The notes: generated by a model from the letters alone, not told the origin. 64,000 nucleotides of DNA from Streptomyces indicus (GCF_900100315.1 NZ_FNFF01000002.1:124001-188000), one strand, 5' to 3'; shown: positions 47,581-57,674, numbered from the stretch's first letter. Program-made: numbers and translations.

Positions 47581-48252
47581 ATGGGCTTCACGATCGGCGG
47601 CAGCCGCGGTATCCGCGAGAACCGCACCGGTGCGCGGCGGCGCGGCCGTATGTCCGAGTGCACGGCCGTGGCCGAGTTCACCGGGCTGTGGGGCTGGTCC
47701 GTCATCCCCGGTGCCCGTGCCGCGTCCGGCAGTTGCTCCTGCGGCGATGCGCGGTGCGCGGCGCCCGGCGCCCACCCCCTGGGCTTCGCCGGCGAACTGC
47801 CCGCGGGCGCGACGCTCGACGAAGTGACCCGCGCCTGGGGCGAGTTCCCCGGCGCCGCGGCGATGCTCCCCGTGGGCCGCACCTTCGACATCCTCGAGGT
47901 CTCCGAGTCCGCAGGCCGCCGCGCCCTGATCCGCCTGGAGCGCATGGGCCTTCCCCTCGGTCCGGTGACCGCGACACCGGACCGGCGCGCCCAGTTCTTC
48001 GTCGCTCCGGGCGCTGCGGCCGAACTGCCCACGCTGCTCTACCGGATGGGCTGGGACGACGCCGATCTGGACCTGCGCGCGCTCGGCCGCGGCGAGTTCA
48101 TCACCGCTCCCCCGTCGGACCGCGCGGGTCTCGGGCCCGTCCGCTGGCTACGCGCCCCGGCCCTTGACTCGGCCTCCAACCCGCCGCAGGCGCGGCTGGT
48201 CCTCGGCGCCCTGGCCTACGCGTCCCACCGCACCGGCGGCGCCCGCCGCTGA
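47581..48252 (+). CDS. Bifunctional DNA primase/polymerase N-terminal-domain protein
   Basis: 223-residue protein resembling only the N-terminal prim-pol domain found in many actinobacteria (WSVIPGARAASGSCSCGDARCAAPGAHPLGF, with a CxC..C cluster). The catalytic acid triad of full prim-pol enzymes is not evident, so a non-catalytic role is likely. ATG 47581 follows TTGGAGGGGGT. It is monocistronic, divergent from nsdA and closed by a perfect hairpin. Confidence 0.85.
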   Translation: MGFTIGGSRGIRENRTGARRRGRMSECTAVAEFTGLWGWSVIPGARAASGSCSCGDARCAAPGAHPLGFAGELPAGATLDEVTRAWGEFPGAAAMLPVGRTFDILEVSESAGRRALIRLERMGLPLGPVTATPDRRAQFFVAPGAAAELPTLLYRMGWDDADLDLRALGRGEFITAPPSDRAGLGPVRWLRAPALDSASNPPQARLVLGALAYASHRTGGARR

Positions 48253-48274
48253 CCTACGCGCCCCGTGCACGCAG

Positions 48275-48306
48275 AAGGGCCCGCTCCCCCTCGGGAGCGG
48301 GCCCTT
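48275..48306. terminator. Perfect 14-bp hairpin between primase-like gene and ftsY
   Basis: AAGGGCCCGCTCCC, loop CCTC, GGGAGCGGGCCCTT. It serves two convergent genes. Confidence 0.9.
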
Positions 48307-48362
48307 CCTGTACGCCTCTGCCGGTACGCCTGAGGAGGATCGTCCGGTACGCCTGTGGAGAC

Positions 48363-49577
48363 TCAGTCCCCGATCAGGGCGTCCACGAACGCCTCGGGCT
48401 CGAAGGGCGCGAGGTCGTCCGGACCCTCGCCGAGGCCCACGAGCTTGACCGGGACGCCGAGTTCACGCTGGACCGCGACCACGATGCCGCCCTTGGCGGT
48501 GCCGTCGAGCTTCGTCAGGACGATGCCCGTGATGTCCACGACCTCGGCGAAGACGCGGGCCTGGACCAGACCGTTCTGGCCGGTGGTCGCGTCGAGCACG
48601 AGCAGGACCTCGTCGAGCGGCGCGTGCTTCTCGACCACGCGCTTGACCTTGCCGAGCTCGTCCATGAGGCCCGTCTTGGTGTGCAGGCGGCCGGCCGTGT
48701 CGATGAGCACGACGTCGACGCCCATCTCCTTGCCCTCCTTCACCGCGTCGAACGCGACGGAGGCCGGGTCGCCGCCCTCGGGGCCGCGCACGGTGTAGGC
48801 GCCCACGCGCTCGCCCCAGGTCTGGAGCTGGTCGGCGGCGGCGGCACGGAAGGTGTCCGCGGCGCCGAGCACGACGGTGGAGCCGTCGGCGACCAGGACA
48901 CGGGCGAGCTTGCCGGTGGTGGTGGTCTTGCCGGTGCCGTTGACGCCGACGACCATCACGATGCCCGGGGTGTCACCCTCCTTCTCGGTCTTGACCTGAC
49001 GGTCGAAGTCCGTGCCGACGAGGGCCAGGAGCTCCTCGCGCAGCAGCGTGCGCAGCTCCTCCGGCGTGCGGGTGCCGAGCACCTTCACGCGCTCGCGCAG
49101 GCGCTCGACCAGCTCCTGGGTGGGCTGGACGCCGACGTCCGCGGTGAGCAGCGTGTCCTCGATCTCCTCCCAGGTGTCCTCGTCGAGGTGCTCGCGCGAG
49201 AGCAGCGAGAGCAGCCCCTTGCCGAGCGAGTTCTGGGAGCGGGCGAGCCGGGCGCGCAGCCGGACGAGCCGTCCGGCGGTGGGCTCGGGGACCTCGATCT
49301 CGGTCTTCGGGAGCTCCTCGACGACCTCGGGCTCGGCCTCCTCCACGGGGGCCGTGGCCTTCGGGAGCTCCACCTCCTCGATCGTGCGGCGCGGCTCTTC
49401 CTTCGGCTCCGCGGCCTCGTCGCCGACGTGCGGCTCGGCCGGAGGCGCGGTGATGGTCGGCGTGCTCGACGGGGCCGAGGGCGGCAGCTGCTTCTTCTTG
49501 CGGCCGCTGACCACGAGCCCGCTGATCGCTCCGACCGCGACCAGGGCGATGACTACAGCAAGGATGACGATTTCCAT
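48363..49577 (-). CDS. ftsY: Signal recognition particle receptor FtsY
   Basis: SRP receptor GTPase. It has 404 residues: an N-terminal membrane helix (MEIVILAVVIALVAVGAISG), an acidic Pro/Glu linker, then the NG domain (GVNGTGKTTTTGKLARVL, VVLIDTAGRLHTKTGL, IVLTKLDGTAKGGIVVAV). ATG 49577 is chosen over ATG 49598 (seven extra residues) because the family starts at the hydrophobic segment. Partner of Ffh, which lies about 8 kb to the left. Confidence 0.95.
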   Translation of the reverse strand: MEIVILAVVIALVAVGAISGLVVSGRKKKQLPPSAPSSTPTITAPPAEPHVGDEAAEPKEEPRRTIEEVELPKATAPVEEAEPEVVEELPKTEIEVPEPTAGRLVRLRARLARSQNSLGKGLLSLLSREHLDEDTWEEIEDTLLTADVGVQPTQELVERLRERVKVLGTRTPEELRTLLREELLALVGTDFDRQVKTEKEGDTPGIVMVVGVNGTGKTTTTGKLARVLVADGSTVVLGAADTFRAAAADQLQTWGERVGAYTVRGPEGGDPASVAFDAVKEGKEMGVDVVLIDTAGRLHTKTGLMDELGKVKRVVEKHAPLDEVLLVLDATTGQNGLVQARVFAEVVDITGIVLTKLDGTAKGGIVVAVQRELGVPVKLVGLGEGPDDLAPFEPEAFVDALIGD

Positions 49578-49733
49578 AACCCAGCCAGTATCGGCCATGG
49601 GCGGCCGAGGGTCGCCGCTTGTACTTTCCCACCAAGGACCTAGGGCTCTATCGGGGCATTTTCGGGCGAATGTACGATGGATCCTTCCCGCCCGCCCCAC
49701 AGGGCACCCCCGTCCCCCCCACGGAGCATGTGC

Positions 49734-51251
49734 ATGTCCGCGTCTGCCACGCCCGAAGCGCCGCCCGCGATAGCCCCGCCTGCGACAGCACCAGCGGCAC
49801 CGGAGCCCGAGAGCGCGATCGAGACCCGCGGCCTCGAGCCCGTCCCCGACGCCGAGCGCACCGGCAAGGTCCGCGAGCTCTTCCCGACCTGGGTCGCCGC
49901 CAACATCAGCGTGCTGCTCCTGACTATGGGCGCGGGCCTGGTGGTGTTCAACGGGCTCAACATCTGGCAGGTGCTGCTCGTCGCCGCGGTCGCGCCGGTC
50001 GTCTCGTACGGGATCGTCGGTCTGATCTCGATCGCCGGCAAGCGCGGCGGCTCCCCCGGCATGGCACTGTCCCGCGCGGTTTTCGGCCAGCGCGGCAACC
50101 TCTTCCCCGGCGCCCTGATCTGGGTGGCCCGCTGGGGCTGGGAGACGATCAACGCGGTCACCGGCGCGTACGCGATCCTGACCGTCCTCGACCTGCTCTT
50201 CGGCGTCGAGTCCAACACCCTGCTGATCGTGGTCACGCTGCTCGTCTTCGTGGCCCTGACCTTCCTGGTGTCCGGGCTCGGCATCAACGCCGTGCGCGTG
50301 TGCAGCAAGTGGTCCACGTACCTCTTCGGCGCCTTCACCGTGCTCGTGCTCTGCTACCTGGTCGCGAACACCGACTGGTCGGCCGTCTTCGGCAAGCCCG
50401 CCGGTTCGGCCGCGATGGTGGTCGCGGGCATCGGCATGATCGGCGCGGGCGGCATCAGCTGGGTGCCTTCGGCCCCCGACTTCACGCGCTATCTGCCGCG
50501 TACCGCCTCGGCCCCGAAGATGGTCGGCGCCTCGATCGGCGGCGCCGGCATCGTGGTCCTGCCGATGGTCCTGATGGGCGCGGTGATGGCGGTCTCCACG
50601 CCGGACCTCGCCAACGCCCAGGACCCGGTGTCCTTCATCGGCGCGCTCCTGCCGACCTGGATCGCGGTCCCGTACCTGCTGATCGCCCTGATCGGCATGC
50701 TGCTCATCAACTCGATGTCGATGTACTCCGCCGGCTTCACCGCGCAGACCCTCGGCATCCGCGTCCCGCGCCACTGGGCCGTCTCGGTGAACGCCGTGAT
50801 CAGCCTCGTCTTCGGCTTCCTCCTGATGGTGGTGGCGACCAGTTTCATCGGCTCGTTCATCTCCTTCCTGACGCTGCTCGCCGTCGCGTTCTCCGCATGG
50901 ATCGGCGTCTTCGGCATCGACATGCTGACGCGGAAGACGTACGACGCGAAGGCCCTGCTCGACACCACCCGCACCAGCGCCTACTGGTACAAGGGCGGCT
51001 TCGCCTGGCAGGCGATGACGGCCTGGGGCGTGGCGCTCCTGACCGGCCTCGCCTTCACCAAGGTCGACTGGTTCGCGGGACCGCTGTCCGACACGTGGAT
51101 CGGGCAGAACGGCCTCGGCTGGGCGGTCACGATCGTCGTGGCGGCCGCCCTGTACGCGGTCCTGCCGCGCACGAAGCCGGACGCCGTGCAGGCAACCCCC
51201 GCCGCGGACACGGCGGTTGAGGAAGAGCGCGTCCCGGCCCTGTCCATCTGA
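49734..51251 (+). CDS. Purine-cytosine permease-like NCS1 transporter
   Basis: 505-residue NCS1-family membrane transporter for a nucleobase or related compound, most like cytosine/purine permeases. About 12 membrane segments, e.g. ISVLLLTMGAGLVVFNGL, IVVLPMVLMGAVMAVS, YLLIALIGMLLINSMSMYSA. ATG 49734 (MSASATPEAPP) lies seven bases after ACGGAG; in-frame Met codons at 49677 and 49728 are less likely. It is transcribed away from ftsY and ends at a hairpin. The substrate is not proven. Confidence 0.88.
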   Translation: MSASATPEAPPAIAPPATAPAAPEPESAIETRGLEPVPDAERTGKVRELFPTWVAANISVLLLTMGAGLVVFNGLNIWQVLLVAAVAPVVSYGIVGLISIAGKRGGSPGMALSRAVFGQRGNLFPGALIWVARWGWETINAVTGAYAILTVLDLLFGVESNTLLIVVTLLVFVALTFLVSGLGINAVRVCSKWSTYLFGAFTVLVLCYLVANTDWSAVFGKPAGSAAMVVAGIGMIGAGGISWVPSAPDFTRYLPRTASAPKMVGASIGGAGIVVLPMVLMGAVMAVSTPDLANAQDPVSFIGALLPTWIAVPYLLIALIGMLLINSMSMYSAGFTAQTLGIRVPRHWAVSVNAVISLVFGFLLMVVATSFIGSFISFLTLLAVAFSAWIGVFGIDMLTRKTYDAKALLDTTRTSAYWYKGGFAWQAMTAWGVALLTGLAFTKVDWFAGPLSDTWIGQNGLGWAVTIVVAAALYAVLPRTKPDAVQATPAADTAVEEERVPALSI

Positions 51252-51265
51252 CACTACGTCAGCTA

Positions 51266-51304
51266 ACGTCCCCCTTCACCGGCCCACGGCCCGAAGGGGG
51301 ACGT
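51266..51304 (+). terminator. Hairpin after the NCS1 transporter gene
   Basis: ACGTCCCCCTTC (51266-51277) pairs with GAAGGGGGACGT (51293-51304), 15-base loop. Confidence 0.8.
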
Positions 51305-51373
51305 CCGCATCCCGGCCCCCGCGCCCGACCACCGTCGTGACACCGACCACCGTCGAACAAGGGGACGCCCGCC

Positions 51374-52354
51374 ATGCCCGTCTCGGTCGCACGCTTCAAT
51401 CTCATCGACCCCGAAGGCACACCCGCGCAGCTCGCCGACCGCTACGGCGCCGCCCTGGAGATGGCCCGGTTCGCCGACAGCGCCGGCATGACGATGATCC
51501 AGACCGAGGAGCACCACGGTGTGGAGAACAACTGGCTGCCCTCCCCCTTCACCTTCGCGGCCGGCATCTTCGGCGCCACCCGCACCATCGCCGTCACCAT
51601 CTCCGCGATCCTCGGCCCGCTGCACGACCCGCTCCGTATCGCCGAGGAGATCGCCGTCCTCGACCTGATGAGCAAGGGCCGTCTGATGACGGTCGCGGGC
51701 ATCGGCTACCGGCCCGAGGAGTACGAGATGTTCGGTGTCGACTGGGCCCGGCGCGGCAAGCTCCAGGACCACCTGCTCGAGACCCTGCTCAAGGCCTGGA
51801 CCGGCGAGCCCTTCGCGTACGAGGGCCGCACGGTCCGCGTCACCCCGCGCCCGTACACCGATCCGCACCCGATGCTCGTGGTCGGCGGGTCCTCCAAGCC
51901 CGCGGCCCGGCGCGCGGCCCGGCTCGGTCTGCCGTTCTTCCCGAGCGCGCACCTGCCCGAGCTGGAGACGTACTACAACGAGAAGCTCGCGGAGTACGGC
52001 ACCGAGGGCTGGATCCTCATGCCCGGCAAGGAGACCCCGCTGCTGCACATCTCGGAGGACCCGGACCGCACCTGGGCCGAGTTCGGGCACCACTTCCTGC
52101 ACGAGGCGCAGATGTACAAGTCCTGGCAGAACAAGGACATCAAGTCGGCGGTCAGCTCGGGCGCGACCACCGTCGAGGAGCTGCGCGCGGAGGGCGTCTA
52201 CCGGATCCTCACGCCGGACGAGTGCGTGGCGGCCTCGGACAGCACGCTCGACAACCTCGTCCTGCACCCGCTGTGCGGCGGCATGCCCATCGACGAGGGC
52301 TGGCGCAGCCTGCACCTGTTCACGGAGCAGGTCCTGCCGCGCTGCAAGAACTGA
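51374..52354 (+). CDS. LLM-class flavin-dependent oxidoreductase
   Basis: 326-residue luciferase-like monooxygenase fold (FMN or F420 dependent). Typical segments: ARFADSAGMTMIQTEEHHGV, ISAILGPLHDPLRIAEEIAVLDLMSKGRL, VVGGSSKPAARRAARLGLPF. The substrate is unknown; many streptomycete members are F420-dependent. ATG 51374 after AAGGGGAC. It stands alone and converges with glcP. Confidence 0.9.
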   Translation: MPVSVARFNLIDPEGTPAQLADRYGAALEMARFADSAGMTMIQTEEHHGVENNWLPSPFTFAAGIFGATRTIAVTISAILGPLHDPLRIAEEIAVLDLMSKGRLMTVAGIGYRPEEYEMFGVDWARRGKLQDHLLETLLKAWTGEPFAYEGRTVRVTPRPYTDPHPMLVVGGSSKPAARRAARLGLPFFPSAHLPELETYYNEKLAEYGTEGWILMPGKETPLLHISEDPDRTWAEFGHHFLHEAQMYKSWQNKDIKSAVSSGATTVEELRAEGVYRILTPDECVAASDSTLDNLVLHPLCGGMPIDEGWRSLHLFTEQVLPRCKN

Positions 52355-52397
52355 GACCCGTACGCAGCGGGCTCAGCCCCTCTGCACCAGCGCGGGC

Positions 52398-53807
52398 TCA
52401 GCCCATCTCCTCCAGCGACTTGCCCTTGGTCTCCGGCACGAACTTGAGGATGAACGGGATGGAGAGCAGCGCGAACGCGGTGTAGATCATGTACGCGCCC
52501 GACAGGTTCCAGTCGGACAGCGTCGGGAACGTCACCGTGATCACCCAGTTCGCGATCCACTGGGCCGCCGCGGCCACACCGAGCGCGGCGGCACGGATCT
52601 TGTTGGGGAACATCTCGCCGAGCAGCACCCAGACGACCACACCCCACGACAGGGCGAAGAAGAGCACGAAGCAGTTGGCGGCGACGATCGCGACGGTGCC
52701 CTGGAGATCGGGCAGCGAGATGTCGTCGCCCGTACCGCTCTTGTACGAGAAGGCCCAGGCGGCGAGCCCGAGCGAGACCGCCATACCGGCCGAACCGATC
52801 AGGGCCAGCGGCTTGCGGCCGATCCGGTCCACCAGGACCATCGCGATCACGGTGCCGATGATGTTCACGATCGAGGTCTCGAACGAGTAGAAGAACGAGC
52901 TCTTCGGGTCGATGCCCACCGACTGCCACAGCGCGTTGCTGTAGTAGAAGATCACGTTGATGCCGACCAGCTGCTGGAAGACGGAGAGACCGATACCGAT
53001 CCAGACGATCGGCAGGAAGCCCGCCCGGCCGCCCATCAGATCGCGGAAGGTCGACTTGTGCTCGCGGCGCATCGCCAGGTTGATCTCGCCGACCCGGGCG
53101 TCGAGGTCGATCTTCGAGCCCTCGACCTCGCGCAGCACTTCCTTGGCCTTCTCGACCTTGCCGGCCGCGATCAGATAGCGCGGCGACTCGGGGATGGCGA
53201 AGGAGAGCAGCCCGTAGAGCACGGCCGGGACCACCATCACGCCGAGCATGACCTGCCAGGCCTCCAGGCCCATGATCTTGCCGCGCTGGTCGCCGCCGGC
53301 GGCGTTCAGGATGCCCCAGTTGACCAGCTGCGAGACGGCGATGCCGATGACGATGGCGGCCTGCTGGAAGGAGGCGAGCCGGCCGCGGTAGGCGGGCGGC
53401 GAGACCTCGGCGATGTACGCGGGGCCGATCACCGAGGCCATGCCGATGGCCACACCGCCGAGCACCCGCCACATCGCCAGGTCCCACAGAGCGAAGGGCA
53501 GCGCCGAGCCGATGGCGCTCACGGTGAAGAGCACGGCCGCGATCTGCATCGTGCGGATACGGCCGATGCGGTCGGCGAGCCGGCCCGCGACGGCGGCGCC
53601 GATGGCACAGCCGATCAGGGCGGCGGCGATCACCTGGGCGAGGGCCTCGGAGCCCACGTCGAAGCGGTCCCGGATGGCCTCGACCGCGCCGTTGATCACG
53701 GAGCTGTCGTAGCCGAACAGGAAACCGCCCATCGCGGCGGCGGCCGTGATGAAGATGACATGGCCGAGGTGCTCGGGAGCTGCTGCACGCGCGTCAGTGC
53801 TGGTCAC
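52398..53807 (-). CDS. glcP: Major-facilitator sugar permease, GlcP type
   Basis: 469-residue sugar porter of the MFS with 12 membrane helices. Family motifs: GYDSSVINGAV, RLADRIGR, PAYIAEVSPPAYRGRL, IPESPRYLIAAGK, GINVIFYYSNALWQSVG, VDRIGRKPLAL, PETKGKSLEEMG. Proton-symport of glucose is the known role of streptomycete GlcP, placed at the same site next to smc. GTG 53807 chosen; a frame extends to 53843 but the added residues are atypical. Confidence 0.9.
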   Translation of the reverse strand: MTSTDARAAAPEHLGHVIFITAAAAMGGFLFGYDSSVINGAVEAIRDRFDVGSEALAQVIAAALIGCAIGAAVAGRLADRIGRIRTMQIAAVLFTVSAIGSALPFALWDLAMWRVLGGVAIGMASVIGPAYIAEVSPPAYRGRLASFQQAAIVIGIAVSQLVNWGILNAAGGDQRGKIMGLEAWQVMLGVMVVPAVLYGLLSFAIPESPRYLIAAGKVEKAKEVLREVEGSKIDLDARVGEINLAMRREHKSTFRDLMGGRAGFLPIVWIGIGLSVFQQLVGINVIFYYSNALWQSVGIDPKSSFFYSFETSIVNIIGTVIAMVLVDRIGRKPLALIGSAGMAVSLGLAAWAFSYKSGTGDDISLPDLQGTVAIVAANCFVLFFALSWGVVVWVLLGEMFPNKIRAAALGVAAAAQWIANWVITVTFPTLSDWNLSGAYMIYTAFALLSIPFILKFVPETKGKSLEEMG

Positions 53808-53834
53808 ATGTCCAGTGGCGCACACCTTGCAGGC

Positions 53835-53854
53835 GCCCACCACTTGAGGTGGGC
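53835..53854 (-). terminator. Hairpin between smc and glcP
   Basis: GCCCACC, loop ACTTGA, GGTGGGC, immediately after the smc stop codon. Confidence 0.6.
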
Positions 53855-53868
53855 AGAACAGGCCAGTC

Positions 53869-56800
53869 TCAGCGCAGCCGCTGGCTGATCACCTTCGACA
53901 CCCCGTCGCCCTGCATCGAGACGCCGTAGAGCGCGTCCGCGACCTCCATCGTGCGCTTCTGGTGCGTGATCACGATCAGCTGCGAGGACTCCTGGAGCTC
54001 CTGCATGATCCGGATCAGGCGCTGGAGGTTGGTGTCGTCGAGGGCGGCCTCGACCTCGTCCATCACGTAGAACGGGCTGGGGCGCGCCTTGAAGATCGAC
54101 ACCAGCATGGCCACGGCCGTCAGCGACCGCTCACCGCCGGAGAGCAGCGAGAGCCGCTTGACCTTCTTGCCGGGCGGCCGCGCCTCCACGTCCACGCCGG
54201 TGGTCAGCATGTTCTCCGGGTCGGTGAGGATCAGCCGCCCCTCGCCGCCGGGGAACAACCGGCTGAAAACACCCTCGAACTCACGGGCCGTGTCCCGGTA
54301 CGCCTCGGTGAACACCTGCTCGACCCGCTCGTCGACCTCCTTGACGACCTGGAGCAGGTCGGCGCGGGTCTTCTTCAGGTCCTCCAGCTGCTCGCTGAGG
54401 AACTTGTGCCGCTCCTCCAGGGCCGCGAACTCCTCGAGCGCGAGCGGGTTCACCTTGCCGAGCTGCTGGTAGGCCCGCTCGGCGGCCTTGAGCCGCTTCT
54501 CCTGCTCGGCCCGTACGAAGGGACGGGGCTTGTTGCGCGGGTGCTCGGGGTCCTCGGGCAGCTCCTCGCCCTCCGCGGGCAGCGACGGCGGGACGAGCTG
54601 ATCGGGCCCGTAGTCGCTCACCAGGCCGGCCGGCTCCACGCCGAGCTCCTCCAGGGCCTTGGCCTCCAGCTGCTCGATCCGCATCCGCTTCTCGGCGCCG
54701 AGCACCTCGCCGCGGTGCACCGAGTCGGTCAGCTTGTCGAGCTCGGACTTGAGGTCGCGGCCCTGCCCGCGCGCGGCGGTCAGCTCCACCTCCCGCTCGG
54801 CCTTGGCCCGCTCCGCGGCGTCGCGCTCCTCCTGTGCCCGTACGAGGGAGACCTCCACGTGCGCGAGCAGCTGCCGCGCACCGGAGGCCACGACCTCGGC
54901 GACCCGTGCCTCGTAGCGCATCCGGTTGCGCCGCTGCTCGGCCCGGGCCCGCGACTCGCGCTCGGCGCGTGCGGCCCGGTCGAGCCCGTCGGCCCGCCCG
55001 GCGAGGCCCTTGACCCGCTCCTCGTGCGTGCGCACCTGGAGCCGGGCCTCCATCTCGGTCTGCCGCGCGTTGGCCCCGTCGGCCGCGAGACGGTCGCGTA
55101 CGGAGGTGTCGGGCTCCTCCTCGACCGGCTGCTCCTCGGCCACCGCGAGCCGCTCGGCCAGCTCCTCCGCGTCCATCAGCGCCTTGTCGAGCGCTTCCTG
55201 CGCCCGGGCGGCGGCGGCCGTGGACCGCTCGGCCTCGCCCGCCGCGCCGCGCGCCTGCCCGGCGAGCCGCCCGAGCTGCTGCGAGACGGCGGACTTCTCG
55301 CGGTCGGCGGCCCTGCGCCGCTCCCCCAGCTCCTCGACGAGGGCCGCGCTCGCGCGCCGCCTCTCGGTGGCTGCGTGCTGGGCCTCGGCCAACTCCTCGC
55401 AGAGTACGGAGAGTTCCTCCAGCTCGGCCGCGGCCTCGTCCACCGACGCCTGCACTTCGAGCAGACTCGGCGCACCGGCCGAGCCGCCCTGCGCGAAATG
55501 CGCCCCGAGCAGATCGCCCTCCGCCGTGACGGCCGTCAGCTCCGGCTGCGCATAGACCAGATCCTCGGCGTCCTCCAAGGTGCCGACCACGACGATCCCG
55601 CGCAGCAGCTTGCGCACGGCGGGCATCAACTCCGCGGGCCCGCGCACGAGATCGGCCGCGTACGGCGGTCCGTCCTGCCCCTGCTCGGGCCGTACCTCCT
55701 CGGGCCCGCCGCCGAGCAGTATCGCGGCGCGGCCGGCGTCCTGCTTGCGCAGCAGGCGGATCGCCTCCGCCGCGGTGGCCGGGTTCGACACGGCGATCGC
55801 GTCGGCCGCGGCGCCGAGCGCGGCGGCGACCGGGACCTCGTAACCGGGCGCGACGGAGAGCAGCTCGGACGCCGGGCCCAGCAGTCCGCCGAGCCGCTCC
55901 TTGGCGGCGAGCAGCGTGCCCGTGCCGTCCTTGCGCCGCAGCCCGAGCGCCAGCGCCTCACGCCGCGCGGCCACGGCGGCCCGCTTCCGCTCGGCCGAGG
56001 TGGCCGCCTCGCGGGCGGCGGTCAGCGCGGCCTCCGCATCGGCGAGCTCCCGCTTGGCGGCGTCGTGCTGCTCACCGAGCTCGGTGTCATCGGCGTCCAG
56101 GCCGTCGACCTCGGCCTTCAGTGCCTCGTACTCCTCCTGCGCCGCGACCGCCCGCTCGTTCGCCTCGTCCCGCGCGGCCGCGAGCCGGTCGATCTCGGAC
56201 TGTGCGGAAGCGGCCCTGCTGCGGGCCGCGTTGACCTGTCCGCTGAGCCGCGCGAGCCCTTCGCGCCGGTCGGCGATGGCCCGCGCCACGTCCTTGAGCC
56301 GGCGCTCCTCGGTCTGCAGCTCCCGCTCCAGTTCGGCCCGGTGCGCGACGGTGTCGTCGAGCGCGCGCTGCGCCGCCTCCAGGGCGGCCTCCAGCTCGGC
56401 CTCCTGCTCGCGGATCCGCGCGGCCTCGCGCTCCATGTCCTCGGGGTCGCGCCCGCGCCGCTCCTCCTCCGGCGCCGAGGTGGCGCTCTTGACCCGGGCG
56501 TCGGCCAGGCTGATGGTGCCGCGCACCCGCTCGGCCAGCTGCGAGAGCTCCACCCAGGTCTGCTGGGCGCGCTGCAGCCGCGGGGTGAGCCGCCGTACCT
56601 CGTCCTCCAGGTCGGCCTCGCGCGCGAGCGCCGCCTTGAGCTCCGCCTCGGCGGCCTCCTTGCGCCGCTTCAGCTCGGCCTCGTCGGCGATCTCGGTCTT
56701 CAGGGCCTCCTGCAGCCGTACGAGATCGTCCGCGAGCAGCCGCAGCCGCGCGTCGCGCAGATCGGCCTGGATCACGGCGGCCCTGCGCGCCACCGCGGCC

Positions 56801-57423
56801 TGCCGCCCGAGCGGCTTCAACTGCCGCCGCAGCTCGTCGGTCAGATCCTGTACGCGCGCGAGGTTGGCCTGCATCGCGTCCAGCTTCCGCAGCGCCTTCT
56901 CCTTGCGCTTGCGGTGCTTGAGCACACCCGCGGCCTCCTCGATGAAGGCCCTGCGCCCCATCGGATCGGCGTGCAGCACGGAGTCGAGCTGGCCCTGCCC
57001 GACGATGACGTGCATCTCACGGCCGATACCGGAGTCGGACAACAGCTCCTGGATATCCAGAAGTCGGCAGGTGTCGCCATTGATCTGGTATTCGCTGCCA
57101 CCGTTGCGGAACATGATCCGCGTGATGGTGACCTCGGCGTATTCGATGGGCAGCGCGCCGTCGGAGTTGTCGATCGTCAGCGAGACCTCGGCCCGGCCGA
57201 GCGGCGGGCGCCCGGTGGTGCCGGCGAAGATGACGTCCTCCATCTTTCCGCCGCGCAGCGACTTGGCCCCTTGTTCGCCCATGACCCAGCTCAGCGCGTC
57301 CACGACATTGGACTTGCCGGAGCCGTTCGGTCCCACGACACACGTGATCCCCGGCTCGAACTTGAGCGTCGTCGCCGAGGCGAAGGATTTGAACCCGCGC
57401 AGGGTCAGGGCCTTGAGGTGCAC
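53869..57423 (-). CDS. smc: Chromosome segregation protein SMC
   Basis: Condensin ATPase that organises and segregates the chromosome. It has 1184 residues: Walker A GPNGSGKSNVVDALSWVMG, two long coiled coils interrupted by the hinge (around residues 500-650, e.g. LLGPASELLSVAPGYEVPVA). The C-terminal half-ATPase has signature LSGGERSLTAVAML and Walker B PSPFYVMDEVEAALDD. GTG 57423 (MHLKALTLRGFKSF) is the family start; the frame is open to 57552. Ends just before the glcP terminator. Confidence 0.97.
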   Translation of the reverse strand: MHLKALTLRGFKSFASATTLKFEPGITCVVGPNGSGKSNVVDALSWVMGEQGAKSLRGGKMEDVIFAGTTGRPPLGRAEVSLTIDNSDGALPIEYAEVTITRIMFRNGGSEYQINGDTCRLLDIQELLSDSGIGREMHVIVGQGQLDSVLHADPMGRRAFIEEAAGVLKHRKRKEKALRKLDAMQANLARVQDLTDELRRQLKPLGRQAAVARRAAVIQADLRDARLRLLADDLVRLQEALKTEIADEAELKRRKEAAEAELKAALAREADLEDEVRRLTPRLQRAQQTWVELSQLAERVRGTISLADARVKSATSAPEEERRGRDPEDMEREAARIREQEAELEAALEAAQRALDDTVAHRAELERELQTEERRLKDVARAIADRREGLARLSGQVNAARSRAASAQSEIDRLAAARDEANERAVAAQEEYEALKAEVDGLDADDTELGEQHDAAKRELADAEAALTAAREAATSAERKRAAVAARREALALGLRRKDGTGTLLAAKERLGGLLGPASELLSVAPGYEVPVAAALGAAADAIAVSNPATAAEAIRLLRKQDAGRAAILLGGGPEEVRPEQGQDGPPYAADLVRGPAELMPAVRKLLRGIVVVGTLEDAEDLVYAQPELTAVTAEGDLLGAHFAQGGSAGAPSLLEVQASVDEAAAELEELSVLCEELAEAQHAATERRRASAALVEELGERRRAADREKSAVSQQLGRLAGQARGAAGEAERSTAAAARAQEALDKALMDAEELAERLAVAEEQPVEEEPDTSVRDRLAADGANARQTEMEARLQVRTHEERVKGLAGRADGLDRAARAERESRARAEQRRNRMRYEARVAEVVASGARQLLAHVEVSLVRAQEERDAAERAKAEREVELTAARGQGRDLKSELDKLTDSVHRGEVLGAEKRMRIEQLEAKALEELGVEPAGLVSDYGPDQLVPPSLPAEGEELPEDPEHPRNKPRPFVRAEQEKRLKAAERAYQQLGKVNPLALEEFAALEERHKFLSEQLEDLKKTRADLLQVVKEVDERVEQVFTEAYRDTAREFEGVFSRLFPGGEGRLILTDPENMLTTGVDVEARPPGKKVKRLSLLSGGERSLTAVAMLVSIFKARPSPFYVMDEVEAALDDTNLQRLIRIMQELQESSQLIVITHQKRTMEVADALYGVSMQGDGVSKVISQRLR

Positions 57424-57587
57424 GCCGACGGACTTTACCGGGCGGGGCCCGTGGGACAGAGGGCAAGTCGCCGTGGGGCAGAGGTCAAGTCGCCGGACGG
57501 CGAAGCGTTCCCTGAATGAACCTGCGGTTTCGCCTGGGAAGATGCAGGGCACATCAGACGTGAGGAGACACGGCGGGGGCCGGGGAG

Positions 57588-57619
57588 GGAAAAGAAAAAG
57601 GGACGCCGAAGCGTCCCTT
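57588..57619 (-). terminator. Rho-independent terminator after the 66-aa gene
   Basis: On the minus strand AAGGGACGC-TTCG-GCGTCCCTT followed by TTTCTTTT, a textbook terminator with a UUCG-type loop. Confidence 0.93.
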
Positions 57620-57674
57620 GCAATTCTTCAAGCGGCTGACGTGGGCAGCCTGATCCGTGACTCTGTGACGTGGA

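Noticed and set aside
48310..48358. Three GTACGCCT direct repeats after the hairpin
   Set aside because: Short, irregularly spaced and typical of GC-rich intergenic sequence; no array structure.
48363..51254. Minus-strand extension of ftsY through the NCS1 transporter gene
   Set aside because: The extension is antisense to a clear membrane transporter and reads as His/Asp/Arg-rich shadow.
52355..52410. Repeated GCGGGCTCAGCCC between the LLM gene and glcP
   Set aside because: Two short imperfect copies at a convergent junction; too little to call an element.
53962..57519. Plus-strand frame of about 1185 codons opposite smc
   Set aside because: Third-position GC bias leaves the antisense frame open; the sequence is repetitive and non-protein-like.
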